This document shows positions 18,879-27,386 of a DNA stretch of 64,000 bases, one piece after another (the stretch's first letter is position 1; each line of letters opens with the position of its first letter). The stretch comes from Hyphomicrobiales bacterium. Lineage in GTDB: Bacteria > Pseudomonadota > Alphaproteobacteria > Rhizobiales > Rhizobiaceae. Both the position numbers and the translations under genes were made by a program. The notes under the pieces were generated by a model that saw only the letters and a program-made list of their open reading frames with translations, was not told the origin of the DNA and did not search any database. The stretch covers positions 1 to 64,000 of the forward strand of contig UICE01000012.1 in assembly GCA_900471815.1 (NCBI GenBank). Direction: 5' to 3'.

Positions 18879-19496
18879 TCACCGCCCTCTTGCCATCAGT
18901 TTTTCGGCCTGGCTGAGGACAACATCGAAAAACGTAGCCATCAGAGCGGTCAGTATGCCACCAACGAGAATTTTCTCGGTGTATTCCTGATCTATTCCCG
19001 TGAGAATGATAGTGCCGAGACCTCCGCCGTCAATGAATGCGGCAACAGTCGCGATTCCTATCACTGTTACAAGCGCAATACGAATGCCGGAAATTATAAG
19101 CGGCATTGCAAGGGGCAACTCGATCTGAACCAACCGCTGCCACGCGCTGTATCCCATACCATCTGCGGCATCCAGTACGTCGGCGGGGACACCACGTAAG
19201 CCCGTCACGACATTGCGCAACAGGATGAGCAAACAATAAGACGATAGACCGACCAGTGCCGGTTTTGTGCCAAGCCCCAACCACGGTATGAGCAAGGCAA
19301 ACAGGGCAAGACTCGGAATGACAAAGATAATACCGGTAATCGTCAGCACGACCGCATAAAGTTTTTGCCGGCGCGCGCAGATGACGCCGAGTACCAGCGC
19401 GATTATCAGTCCGATGAGAACCGCAGAAACGGACAGGAACAGATGCTGCCAGGTTGCGGTCAGTATTTCAGGAATGTTTTTAGGAGCCCAATTCAA
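18879..19496 (-). CDS. Osmoprotectant-type ABC transporter permease (OpuBD-like), first subunit
   Basis: About 206 residues with five to six membrane helices, the OpuB-type segment ITGIIFVIPSLALFALLIPWLGLG and coupling loop GVPADVLDAADGMGYSAWQRLVQIELPLAMP. No ATG exists in the frame upstream of the membrane core. I prefer the TTG at 19496, which has AGGA six bases ahead. A TTG at 19544 also opens the frame but sits exactly in the loop of a 15-bp hairpin and has no accessible ribosome site. Translation of this subunit is therefore probably limited relative to the binding protein. Confidence 0.82.
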   Translation of the reverse strand: MNWAPKNIPEILTATWQHLFLSVSAVLIGLIIALVLGVICARRQKLYAVVLTITGIIFVIPSLALFALLIPWLGLGTKPALVGLSSYCLLILLRNVVTGLRGVPADVLDAADGMGYSAWQRLVQIELPLAMPLIISGIRIALVTVIGIATVAAFIDGGGLGTIILTGIDQEYTEKILVGGILTALMATFFDVVLSQAEKLMARGR

Positions 19497-19526
19497 AGGT
19501 GTTTCCTGTATTGCCGGTTCTGCAAT

Positions 19527-19560
19527 GAACCAGCGGAGATGCAATCATCTCCGCTGGTTC
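19527..19560 (-). other. Strong hairpin between binding-protein and permease genes
   Basis: A perfect 15-bp inverted repeat (arms 19527-19541 and 19546-19560) with a CAAT loop. It begins 42 bases after the binding-protein stop. On the transcript it is not followed by a U-run, so it is more likely an mRNA-stabilising or partial-attenuation element than a full terminator. Such elements often give binding proteins higher expression than permeases. Confidence 0.65.
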
Positions 19561-19602
19561 CTATCGCATGGTCGCTGGAGCTTTTGGTTCCTTTTAGGCC
19601 AA

Positions 19603-20484
19603 TCAGATACCTTTTTCCTTCAGGAATTCGGCTGCTACTTCCTTCGGTTCCTTTTTGTCACGTTCTACCGCTGCGTTCAGTGCGCGCATGTTTTCATTGT
19701 TAAGGAGCGGGCTGATCTTGTTCAGCACTTCAGCAATCTTTGGATTCTTTGCCAAAGTATCCTGCCGGACGACCGGCACCAGATAATAGGGAGGGAAAAG
19801 ATGTTTGTCGTCATCAAGCACTACAAGCTTGCTGTCGGCGATCTGCCAATCAGTGCTGAATCCGTAGGAAACATCGATATCACCGCTCGTAAGTGCGCTG
19901 TAGCGGATACCGAGCTTGGCGAAGATACGGAAGTCCTTGAACTGGATGCCGTAAGTTTGCTTCAGGCCTGGCAATCCATCCTTGCGCTCGCCGAAACCAC
20001 CCTCTGCGCCGAATGACAAATCTTTGGACACCGGACCGAGATCAGTCAGCGTCTTGAGCTTGTATTTCTCGGCAGTTTCAGGAAGCGTGATGATTGCATA
20101 GCCATTGTTAATCTGCGTAGGGTCGAGAAGTGTCAGCTGCAGGTTTTTCTCGTAGTAGTCTTTGACTTCCTTGTAGATTTTATCGGCGGTCCCCGACAAA
20201 TCTCCTTTAACAACTGAAGCCAGGGCCGTGCCGGTATATTCCGGATATAGATCGATTTCGCCGTTGGTCAGCGCTGAATGAGCAATCAACGTAGCGCCAA
20301 GGTTCAACCTGCGCTCCACCGTGAGCCCCGCCTTTTCCAAAGCCTGCGCGTAGATTTCGGCAACAACGAATTGTTCCGTGAAATTTTTGCTGCCAATCTT
20401 AACCGTTTGGGCAAAACCAGAAGTCGCTCCAGCGAGCGTTATAAGAGCGCCCAGACCAAGCGCAGCGATGCTTTTCAAGATCAT
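19603..20484 (-). CDS. Osmoprotectant-type periplasmic binding protein (OpuBC/OsmF-like)
   Basis: About 293 residues of the OpuAC/choline-binding family. A signal peptide (MILKSIAALGLGALITLAGA, cut near GFAQ) precedes the mature start TVKIGSKNFTEQFVVAEIYAQALEKAG, which is highly typical of OpuBC/YehZ. Later hallmarks are IDLYPEYTGTAL, SGDIDVSYGFSTDWQI and PPYYLVPVVRQDTLAKNP. The ATG at 20484 has GGGA eight bases upstream; a TTG 12 bases earlier is unlikely. It is the first gene of the transporter-monooxygenase-lyase cluster and captures its presumed substrate, probably a betaine-like or quaternary nitrogen compound. Ligand is inferred. Confidence 0.88.
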   Translation of the reverse strand: MILKSIAALGLGALITLAGATSGFAQTVKIGSKNFTEQFVVAEIYAQALEKAGLTVERRLNLGATLIAHSALTNGEIDLYPEYTGTALASVVKGDLSGTADKIYKEVKDYYEKNLQLTLLDPTQINNGYAIITLPETAEKYKLKTLTDLGPVSKDLSFGAEGGFGERKDGLPGLKQTYGIQFKDFRIFAKLGIRYSALTSGDIDVSYGFSTDWQIADSKLVVLDDDKHLFPPYYLVPVVRQDTLAKNPKIAEVLNKISPLLNNENMRALNAAVERDKKEPKEVAAEFLKEKGI

Positions 20485-20503
20485 GATTTTTCCCAAGAGC
20501 TTC

Positions 20504-20525
20504 GTAAGATCTCGACGTATCTTAC
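20504..20525. promoter_or_regulatory. Inverted repeat upstream of lyase cluster
   Basis: GTAAGAT and ATCTTAC, perfect 7-base arms around an 8-base spacer, lie 20-41 bases before the binding-protein ATG. This may be an operator or a short leader hairpin. No regulator gene stands next to the cluster, so the cognate protein is unknown. Confidence 0.3.
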
Positions 20526-20690
20526 TGGTTTAACTAATTATTTTCATGCTATCAATCTTATCGACTAGTTTCGTAGAATGGTTTCCCATTTTCGCCCCTA
20601 TAAGTAGAAATTATTTACTAGTGGATTGCAACCGTCGTTCAGACCATTGCTGTCATGTTGCGGCAACAGGATCGACCTGCCGATCTCGCG

Positions 20691-21557
20691 TTAACCCTTC
20701 ACTGCGCCGGCGGTCAGACCCGATACAATTTTGCGTTGGAAAATCAGAACCAGAACGAGAAGCGGAAGCGTGACCGTTACAGAAGCCGCCATTATCTGAC
20801 CGAACGGATATTCGTAACGGCTGCTACCGGTAAGCAGACCCATAGCGACAGGGACCGTGCGGTTCTCATCGGTGAGAATGAACGTCAAGGCAAACAGAAA
20901 CTCATTCCACGAAAGAATAAAGGCAAGCAAGCCTGTGCTGGCAATGGCCGGCCCCATAAGTGGTAGGAGGACATGGGTGAGTATCCTCAGACGGGAGCAT
21001 CCGTCAATTAGCGCAGCTTCCTCGAGTTCTTGCGGCAGATCTCGAATGAAACTTGTCAAAACCCACGTCGTAAATGGCAACACCAACAAGAGATAGGAGA
21101 AGACAAGTGCCGTCGGTCGATTGTAAAGACCGAGCCATCCGATAACCTCGAACATTCCGGACAAGACAACAACCTGCGGGAAAACTGAAATCATCAGCAC
21201 GCAGATCAGAATGATACGGGAAAACCGAAAACTCATCCGCCCCAATGCATATGCCGCCAGGATACTGATGGCTAGAGAGATCACGCTGCTGGTAAAGGCG
21301 ACAAAAGCTGAGTTGACGATTGCACCAATAAAGATCGGGTTGTGATAAAGGGTGATGTAGTTACTGAAATCCAGCGAGGGCAGCAAACTGAAAGAATAAA
21401 GATCTTCGCTCGATTTTGTAGAGGAAATAATAGCCCAATAATAAGGGAATAACATGTAAACGAGCACCAGCGCCACACCCGCATAAAGCCCGGCACGTTT
21501 GGCAATGCGTAATTTTCGATAGGTGCTGTTGGAATAATGTCTTGAACCTCCCGTCAT
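20691..21557 (-). CDS. Carbohydrate ABC transporter permease (MalG/ThuG-like)
   Basis: 288 residues, six membrane helices, with the CUT1 permease coupling loop (LEEAALIDGCSRLRILTHVLLPLMGP, the EAA motif) and the C-terminal VSGLTAGAVKG end typical of MalG-type subunits. It is the last gene of the GH4/kinase/ABC operon, starting three bases after the MalF-like subunit. It forms the inner-membrane channel for an oligosaccharide or glycoside. Family certain; substrate not determinable. Confidence 0.9.
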   Translation of the reverse strand: MTGGSRHYSNSTYRKLRIAKRAGLYAGVALVLVYMLFPYYWAIISSTKSSEDLYSFSLLPSLDFSNYITLYHNPIFIGAIVNSAFVAFTSSVISLAISILAAYALGRMSFRFSRIILICVLMISVFPQVVVLSGMFEVIGWLGLYNRPTALVFSYLLLVLPFTTWVLTSFIRDLPQELEEAALIDGCSRLRILTHVLLPLMGPAIASTGLLAFILSWNEFLFALTFILTDENRTVPVAMGLLTGSSRYEYPFGQIMAASVTVTLPLLVLVLIFQRKIVSGLTAGAVKG

Positions 21558-21560
21558 CGG

Positions 21561-22436
21561 TCAACCCGTATTCCGGTCGAGTCTGAGAATGCTCACCATA
21601 GCGATCGCAATCAGCCCTATTATAAGAAACACCCAAGTTGAAGCGGCGGAACCTACACCCAGGTCCTGAAAGCTGATCAGTTGATCCCGCGCATAGATTG
21701 ACATTGTCATCGCCTTCTCATTGTTGGCGGCAAGGACATAACTCAGATCAAACATCCGCAGCGCATCGAGTGTCCGGAAAAGAACGGCTACTCCAATGGC
21801 GGGTGTCGCCAGCGGCAAGGTGATCGACCACAGACGCTTCCATGCCGGCACTCCGGAAACCTCAGCGGCCTCGTAGATTTCTTCCGGTATCAACTGTAAA
21901 CCAGCAAGAATAAGCAGAACCATGAAGGGCGTCGTGACCCATACGTCGATGAAGATAACCGTGCCGAGGATAAGGGACGGATCAGCTGTCCATGCGATGC
22001 CCTTTTCAAGGAAGCCTAGCCAGATCAAGCCCTTGTTGATAAGGCCAAATTGATCATTGAACATCCACTCCCAAATCTTTGCGGATACGACCATCGGCAT
22101 GGCCCATGGAACCAATATAGCGGCCCGCACCAGCCCGCGCCCGACGAAGGCGCGATGCAACAGCAAGGCGATCGCAAAACCAAGCAGGGTCTCCAACGCC
22201 ACGGAGACAAAAGTGAAAACAAGCGTATTGCGTACGGCACCCCAGAAAATGGAGTCTTCCCAAACCGTAATAAAGTTTTGAAAGCCGACAAAGCTATAAT
22301 CTGCAGGATTATCGAGAAAGGCATCGGTGAAAGAGAAATACATGTTCCGTGCCAGTGGCCATGCTGCAACAGCCGTAAGTGCCAACAGAAGTGGCAGGAG
22401 AAAAAACCAGGCTATGGTTGTTTCCCTGTTTTTCAT
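21561..22436 (-). CDS. Carbohydrate ABC transporter permease (MalF/ThuF-like)
   Basis: About 291 residues starting MKNRETTIAWFFLLPLLLAL. The ATG overlaps the ATPase stop as ATGA; an earlier in-frame start would lie within that gene. It has six membrane helices and the EAA coupling loop (IYEAAEVSGVPAWKRLWSITLPLATP). The segment LRMFDLSYVLAANNEKAMTMS is typical of ThuF/UgpA-like subunits. It pairs with the permease at 20691. Confidence 0.9.
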   Translation of the reverse strand: MKNRETTIAWFFLLPLLLALTAVAAWPLARNMYFSFTDAFLDNPADYSFVGFQNFITVWEDSIFWGAVRNTLVFTFVSVALETLLGFAIALLLHRAFVGRGLVRAAILVPWAMPMVVSAKIWEWMFNDQFGLINKGLIWLGFLEKGIAWTADPSLILGTVIFIDVWVTTPFMVLLILAGLQLIPEEIYEAAEVSGVPAWKRLWSITLPLATPAIGVAVLFRTLDALRMFDLSYVLAANNEKAMTMSIYARDQLISFQDLGVGSAASTWVFLIIGLIAIAMVSILRLDRNTG

Positions 22437-23536
22437 TGGTTTATTGCAACTGCTGGTTTCAGAACTAGGCCAACGTCGAGACACTGGTCTTTATCATCGA
22501 AAAGATAGATATCCTCGGGGTTCCATCTCAAGCCAACCTTGGACCCTGAAGCATATGCCGGAATGGCACCTCCGGAGCGTACGGTCCAGATCGTGTCATC
22601 GCTCAAGCGGATATAAGCGATCTGCTCATAACCAAGGTCTTCGACACGTTCAAAGACACCCTTTATGCAACGGCCTGCGTCTGCGGAAATTATTTCCAAT
22701 GATTCGGGGCGAAGTCCTAGTGTCACTGGTTTTTTTGCATCTAACTGATCCAGTTTCAGCTCGAAGCCGCCAGGGCCGGTTATCACGCCCTGCGTTTCAC
22801 TTTTGACAGACGCAAAGTTCATGCGAGGGCTACCAAGGAAACCTGCAACGAACTTGTTTGCCGGATGATCATAGAGCTGACGGGGCGTTCCTACCTGTTC
22901 AATGCGCCCATGATTGAGGATGACGATCCGATCGGCGAGCGTCATGGCCTCAGTCTGATCATGTGTAACATAAATCATCGTGGCACTGACTTCGGCATGC
23001 AACTTGGCGATTTCGAAACGCATCTCCATTCGCAAGTCAGCATCAAGATTGGAAAGGGGCTCATCAAAGAGGAATAGTTTTGGCTGACTGACCAGAGCCC
23101 GTCCTATCGCAACGCGCTGGCGCTGCCCGCCTGAAAGCTGCTTTGGTTTACGATCGAGTAGGTGGTCGATTTTCAACATATCGGCGACCTTGGCCAACCG
23201 CCGACCAATCTCGACCTTGGTCATTCGCGCTGTTTCCAGGGCAAAACTGATGTTACGAGCCACATTCATGTGAGGATAGAGGGCATAGGACTGAAAAACG
23301 AACGCAACGCCGCGTTTTGACGCCGGTACGTCCGTAACTTCTTCTCCATCAATTGAGACAGTCCCTTGCGAGACAGGAACCAACCCGGCAATGACACGCA
23401 GCAAAGTTGATTTGCCGCAGCCTGATGGCCCCACGAAGACCACGAATTCTCCATCTTCAATGTCGAGGTCGATCGACCGGAGCACATCAAAAGCTCCAAA
23501 GCTCTTGCTGACTTCTTTCAGTGTGACGGAGGCCAT
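22433..23536 (-). CDS. MalK/UgpC-type sugar ABC transporter ATP-binding protein
   Basis: A 367-residue CUT1 ATPase with Walker A GPSGCGKST, Q-loop FVFQSYALYPHM, signature LSGGQRQRVAIGRALV, Walker B LFLFDEPLSNLD and switch YVTHDQTEAMTLADRI. It has the C-terminal TOBE/OB regulatory domain (VTLGLRPESLEII, VGLRWNPEDIYLFDDK). Notably a dedicated ATPase is present rather than a shared MalK. It lies 93 bases after the binding-protein gene, with a hairpin in the gap, and overlaps the MalF-like gene. Confidence 0.92.
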   Translation of the reverse strand: MASVTLKEVSKSFGAFDVLRSIDLDIEDGEFVVFVGPSGCGKSTLLRVIAGLVPVSQGTVSIDGEEVTDVPASKRGVAFVFQSYALYPHMNVARNISFALETARMTKVEIGRRLAKVADMLKIDHLLDRKPKQLSGGQRQRVAIGRALVSQPKLFLFDEPLSNLDADLRMEMRFEIAKLHAEVSATMIYVTHDQTEAMTLADRIVILNHGRIEQVGTPRQLYDHPANKFVAGFLGSPRMNFASVKSETQGVITGPGGFELKLDQLDAKKPVTLGLRPESLEIISADAGRCIKGVFERVEDLGYEQIAYIRLSDDTIWTVRSGGAIPAYASGSKVGLRWNPEDIYLFDDKDQCLDVGLVLKPAVAINQ

Positions 23537-23595
23537 TATGTTGCCCTTGCCTTAACCTGTGACTTGCAATGCGTGAGCTTTGGTGAAGGAGAAGC

Positions 23596-23622
23596 CCGCC
23601 TGCGGGCGTTATCCGCAGGCGG
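23596..23622 (-). other. Hairpin between binding-protein and ATPase genes
   Basis: CCGCCTGCGG and CCGCAGGCGG form a perfect 10-bp GC-rich stem with a 7-base loop, seven bases after the binding-protein stop. No U-run follows on the transcript. It is placed like the REP-type stabilisers after malE, so it probably raises binding-protein expression relative to downstream genes. Confidence 0.65.
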
Positions 23623-23629
23623 TTGTGCT

Positions 23630-24892
23630 TCAGTTGGCTTTTACGTCGCGCTTCAGCTTCTTTTCAAGCTGCACAACTTCCTCTGCCACATCGCCGGTCC
23701 CGGAGATTATGTCATGGACCGCGCGATAGAAGGTGCGCGAAACCCGATTATAATTCTTCCCGGTCGCCGCAGATGGCCGAGCAACGGATTCTTCGAAAGC
23801 TGCTTTCGCCATGGGCAGGAACGGTATTTTCGCGAGGACGTCAGCGTCGGTGTAGAGCGCTTCAACCGTAGGGTTGTATCCGCCCTTTATTGCTCGCATT
23901 TTCTGGTCCTCAAGTCCCACCATATACCTCAACAGTTCTGCAGCTTTCTCTTGCTTTGCCGAATATTTCGACACGGCCAGATAGGCTGTACCAAGAGCAC
24001 CGCTTGATTTTTGCCCATTTGCACCGATTGGCAATGCTGAGACGCCAACCTTATCAACCAGCTTGCCGCCCTGCGCCTGAGATGTCCCCCAGACATAAGG
24101 CCAATTGCGGTGGAAGACGGCATTGCCACTTTCGAAAAGCGCGCGGGAGCTCTCTTCATCATAGTTCAAGACACCCTTTGGGGAGATCGTATCAATCCAG
24201 CCCCGAGCCCGAGTGAGTGCGGCAACGGTTGCTGGATTGTTGATTGTCACCTCTCCTTTGTCGGAAAGAATGGTACCGCCACCGCCTGCAGCGATCCATT
24301 CGACGGCGTCACAGGTAAGCCCCTCATAGCTGCGGCCCTGCCAGGCGTAACCCCACATATCGGCATTGCCAGCCTTGCGCTCACTGTCCTGAATTTCCTT
24401 GGCGGTTGCTGTTAGCTCATCCCAAGTCTTCGGTGCCTGCTTGCCATATTTTTCCAGCAGATCCTTTCGATAGAACATCAGTCCGGTATCAATGTAGAAG
24501 GGCATTGCGACAAGCTTGTTGTCGATACGGGCCGCATCTGTCGCCGATGCAAAATGGGCCTTTACCTCTGCCTCGGGAACAAGCGAGACAAGGTCCGAGA
24601 AGTGATCCTTCATCATGCCCAACCAAATCACATCCACATAGAGCAGATCGACATCAGACGATTTGGAAGCGAATAATTGCTGATAGATAGGAATGGCGTC
24701 ATCGAGATTTTGCGGTGTGCGATTGATCTTGACCTCATTACCCGAGGATTTTGCCCATTTTTGAGCCCCTTCTTCGCAAAGCTCATAATCCGTGGCCGAG
24801 CAGAACATCGATATTGTTTCTGCCTTAGCTGGCAGCGCCACTGCAACTGTCATAAAAGCGAGGCTTGCAAGCAGTTTGTATTGGTATCCCAT
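23630..24892 (-). CDS. Extracellular sugar-binding protein of ABC importer (CUT1 family)
   Basis: 420 residues with a signal peptide (YKLLASLAFMTVAVALPAKAE). The mature part is a type 1 solute-binding protein resembling trehalose/maltose binders: IPIYQQLFASKSSDVDLLYVD, AMPFYIDTGLMFYRKDLLEKYG, TWDELTATAKEIQ, NPATVAALTRARGWID, FESGNAVFHRNWPY and GTAYLAVSKYS. It delivers a di- or oligosaccharide to the permeases downstream. It is followed by the hairpin at 23596-23622. Ligand unknown; the GH4 enzyme in the same operon suggests a glycoside. Confidence 0.88.
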   Translation of the reverse strand: MGYQYKLLASLAFMTVAVALPAKAETISMFCSATDYELCEEGAQKWAKSSGNEVKINRTPQNLDDAIPIYQQLFASKSSDVDLLYVDVIWLGMMKDHFSDLVSLVPEAEVKAHFASATDAARIDNKLVAMPFYIDTGLMFYRKDLLEKYGKQAPKTWDELTATAKEIQDSERKAGNADMWGYAWQGRSYEGLTCDAVEWIAAGGGGTILSDKGEVTINNPATVAALTRARGWIDTISPKGVLNYDEESSRALFESGNAVFHRNWPYVWGTSQAQGGKLVDKVGVSALPIGANGQKSSGALGTAYLAVSKYSAKQEKAAELLRYMVGLEDQKMRAIKGGYNPTVEALYTDADVLAKIPFLPMAKAAFEESVARPSAATGKNYNRVSRTFYRAVHDIISGTGDVAEEVVQLEKKLKRDVKAN

Positions 24893-24927
24893 GATCGTTC
24901 CCTATTTTTCTTGATTGATTGGAGTCA

Positions 24928-25854
24928 TCAGCCGGCGGCACTGCGCCGCCGGTATCGGTCAAGATCGGAAAGATATGGCAGGTTCCTGCCACCATATCCG
25001 GTTACTGCAAGCGAGCCGCAAATCACTGCCACTTCCAGAGCCGAGATAAAGTCCGGCTCGTGCAGCAGACCGTGAACAAACCCTGCATTGAAGGAGTCCC
25101 CGGCTCCGGTTGTGTCGAAAACATCGACCGACAAAGCCGGTAGCCGGTAGACACGGCCATTATCGCTGGCGATAACACCTTCCGCTCCACGCTTGATCAC
25201 GACGGTGCTGCAGTATCGGGTAAGAACGCCGAGCGCGATTTCGACGTCGGTTTCGCCGGTCAGCGCCTTGGCTTCTGTTTCGTTGGGCAGGAACACATCG
25301 ATCTGTCCCAAAGCGTCAGTCAGGCCAGGCTCCGACAAATCCATATCTATGTGCTGGCAGTCCGAACAGATTCTTATGCCGAGATTACGAGCGGCATTGA
25401 TAAGTGCCTTGCGCTCCTTATCAAGCGAGAATCCCTGCAGCAGAAGTACGTTTGGCCGGATTCGTTCAAGATCAGCCGGTGTCGGGCTGGGATCACGGTC
25501 TTCGCTGTAACTGATGAATCCGCGATCATCGGTAAACGAAAAAGCCGAGCTCAGCCGCCGCCAAGGCTTGTCCAGTTGGATAAATAAGCCATCGTCAATA
25601 CTCTCTTTTCGAGCCTCTTCCATGATCATACGACTGAAGATGTCGTTACCGAAAGCACACCACCATCCGGCATTTGTCCCAAGACGCGTCAGTGCCAAGG
25701 CTGTTGAAAATGCTGCACCCGGCACCCAATCAAATTCCTGAGCCCAAAGATCCGCACCCATTCGAGGGATATCCGGCAGGCCACGGAAAACAAGATCGAA
25801 ATAATATTCGCCAACGACCATCACTTCGTAGCTTGATCGTGCGGTTTTCGTCAT
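24928..25854 (-). CDS. PfkB-family carbohydrate kinase
   Basis: About 308 residues of the ribokinase/PfkB family. The C-terminal signature DTTGAGDSFNAGFVHGLL holds the anion hole and catalytic Asp. Earlier parts (VVGEYYFDLVFRGLPDIPRMG, LPNETEAKALTGE, VVIKRGAEGVIA) fit as well. The ATG at 25854 overlaps the GH4 stop (ATGA); a start two codons earlier is possible. It probably phosphorylates the monosaccharide released by the GH4 enzyme after ABC (non-PTS) uptake. The SIS-domain isomerase encoded divergently would then act on the product. Specificity is not readable. Confidence 0.85.
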   Translation of the reverse strand: MTKTARSSYEVMVVGEYYFDLVFRGLPDIPRMGADLWAQEFDWVPGAAFSTALALTRLGTNAGWWCAFGNDIFSRMIMEEARKESIDDGLFIQLDKPWRRLSSAFSFTDDRGFISYSEDRDPSPTPADLERIRPNVLLLQGFSLDKERKALINAARNLGIRICSDCQHIDMDLSEPGLTDALGQIDVFLPNETEAKALTGETDVEIALGVLTRYCSTVVIKRGAEGVIASDNGRVYRLPALSVDVFDTTGAGDSFNAGFVHGLLHEPDFISALEVAVICGSLAVTGYGGRNLPYLSDLDRYRRRSAAG

Positions 25855-27236
25855 TTCCATACTCCTGCATATGGCGCATGAGCGGCAAGGTATTCGTCGA
25901 CCAATGGAACTGCACGCGAATAGGACAGCACAAGCGGATGGGCCATCAAAGCTTCAACGGCAACATCGCGGCTTCGCTCGCGAATTGCCTTTACAGCCAG
26001 ACGTTCATAGTGCTTGACGCTTTGAACAAGCTGAAATTGTGGTTCCGGCATCTTGCCGATATGCAAAGGGCGAATTCCCTCCTTGTCAACGACGCAGCTT
26101 ACTTCGACAACATCGTCGGAGCGCAGACCGTCTATTGATCCCTCATTGCGGACGTTGAGGCCGCTGTAGCAAGGCTTTCCGGTTTGCAGAGCATCCACAA
26201 GATTAAGCGCAACTCCGGCGTAACCCTCGCCTTCTTCCGAATTGCCCTCATGGCTGCCGGTATCGATCAGGCTATCAGCTTCTTCCATGGTTGGAGCATC
26301 TTCGAGCGCATAATGCATATAGGTTGAGCTACGACGGCGCTCATATGCGTAATAGCGGTTCAGTGCCTCCTGCGCATTCTTCTCAAGATCGATTGAACCA
26401 AGCGTCTCAATCAATGTCCGGTTAAGGTCTTTGACTTCCTCGCCGCGGGTACGGACATCGGATTTCAACGCCGCCACGGCTTTTTCGGCGTAGTAATAGT
26501 AATACAGATATTCATTTATCCAGTTCCGCTGCCTGCGGATAATCTTTGGATCAAACATCCGCTGGGACGTCGCCTTTAAAAACCGATCGTCATCCAGCAA
26601 GGCCTGCAGAACCTCTTGCCCGTTAATGGTTGCGCTTCGCGTAAACGAGAGATGATTGAGGCCTGCCACTTCTGCGTGCACATCGTTTTGTGGAACCTTG
26701 AACCACTTCGCCAAGGCTTCCTGCGCGCCGTTGGCGCCATCACAAATACCGACCGTGCGATGAAAGCCTTCATCCTGAAGTGCTTGCGCAACAAGACCAG
26801 CCGGATTTGTGAAATTAAAGAGCCAGGCATCCGGGCTGACTTTCTTTAAAAGCCTCGCATATTCCAAAATTGCCGGAATGCTGCGCAGAGCCATAGCGAA
26901 TCCGCCTGGCCCGGTTGTTTCCTGTCCCAACACGCCATGCGAGAGAGCAATCCGCTCATCCTTGATCCGGCCTTCTTCGTCGCCAGGGCGAACGGTTGTA
27001 ACAACATAATCTGCACCCTCCAGCGCTTTTTCAGCACTGGTGGTCAGGGAGATTTTCACGGGGGATTGGTTCCGACGACCCAATTCCTGACTGATACGCC
27101 CGAACAGTTCGAGCTTCTTCTCGTTGATATCCAGCAGGCAAATTTCCTTCAGCCCGCTCTGTTCTGCTCGGCGAAGCGCCGACCCAACAAACAATGGCGC
27201 TCTCACTCCGCCGCCGCCAACCAAAGTCAACTTCAT
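25851..27236 (-). CDS. Glycoside hydrolase family 4 (LicH/CelF-like, NAD- and metal-dependent)
   Basis: 461 residues starting MKLTLVGGGGVRAPLFVG, the NAD-binding glycine-rich loop of GH4. The ATG at 27236 has GGAGCAA as ribosome site; a TTG four codons earlier would include it. GH4 landmarks are VRPGDEEGRIKDERIAL, LFNFTNPAG, VGICDGANG (metal-binding Cys; many relatives have an Asn next, here Asp), VAGLNHLSF and DTGSHEGNSEEGEG. These enzymes cleave glycosides through a 3-keto intermediate using NAD and Mn2+. Many act on 6-phosphoglycosides; here uptake is by ABC, so an unphosphorylated substrate is more likely. First gene of the operon. Confidence 0.85.
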   Translation of the reverse strand: MKLTLVGGGGVRAPLFVGSALRRAEQSGLKEICLLDINEKKLELFGRISQELGRRNQSPVKISLTTSAEKALEGADYVVTTVRPGDEEGRIKDERIALSHGVLGQETTGPGGFAMALRSIPAILEYARLLKKVSPDAWLFNFTNPAGLVAQALQDEGFHRTVGICDGANGAQEALAKWFKVPQNDVHAEVAGLNHLSFTRSATINGQEVLQALLDDDRFLKATSQRMFDPKIIRRQRNWINEYLYYYYYAEKAVAALKSDVRTRGEEVKDLNRTLIETLGSIDLEKNAQEALNRYYAYERRRSSTYMHYALEDAPTMEEADSLIDTGSHEGNSEEGEGYAGVALNLVDALQTGKPCYSGLNVRNEGSIDGLRSDDVVEVSCVVDKEGIRPLHIGKMPEPQFQLVQSVKHYERLAVKAIRERSRDVAVEALMAHPLVLSYSRAVPLVDEYLAAHAPYAGVWK

Positions 27237-27269
27237 GAATTGCTCCAATGCTCATGCTGTGCTATTGCT

Positions 27270-27285
27270 ACTGGTCATAACCAGT
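27270..27285. promoter_or_regulatory. Candidate GntR operator in divergent promoter region
   Basis: ACTGGT-CATA-ACCAGT, perfect 6-base arms with a 4-base spacer, lies between the GH4 operon and the divergent GntR gene. Its size and symmetry suit a HutC-type GntR dimer. It could control both directions. The sugar signal is unknown. Confidence 0.5.
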
Positions 27286-27386
27286 TATGTCAACACAGTC
27301 GAAACATCTTGTATTCAATAACCTCGACAACAGGCGTAGCAATCTGCCAGATAGCTCAGACACCAAAAAGCGGGTGAAGATTCGAG

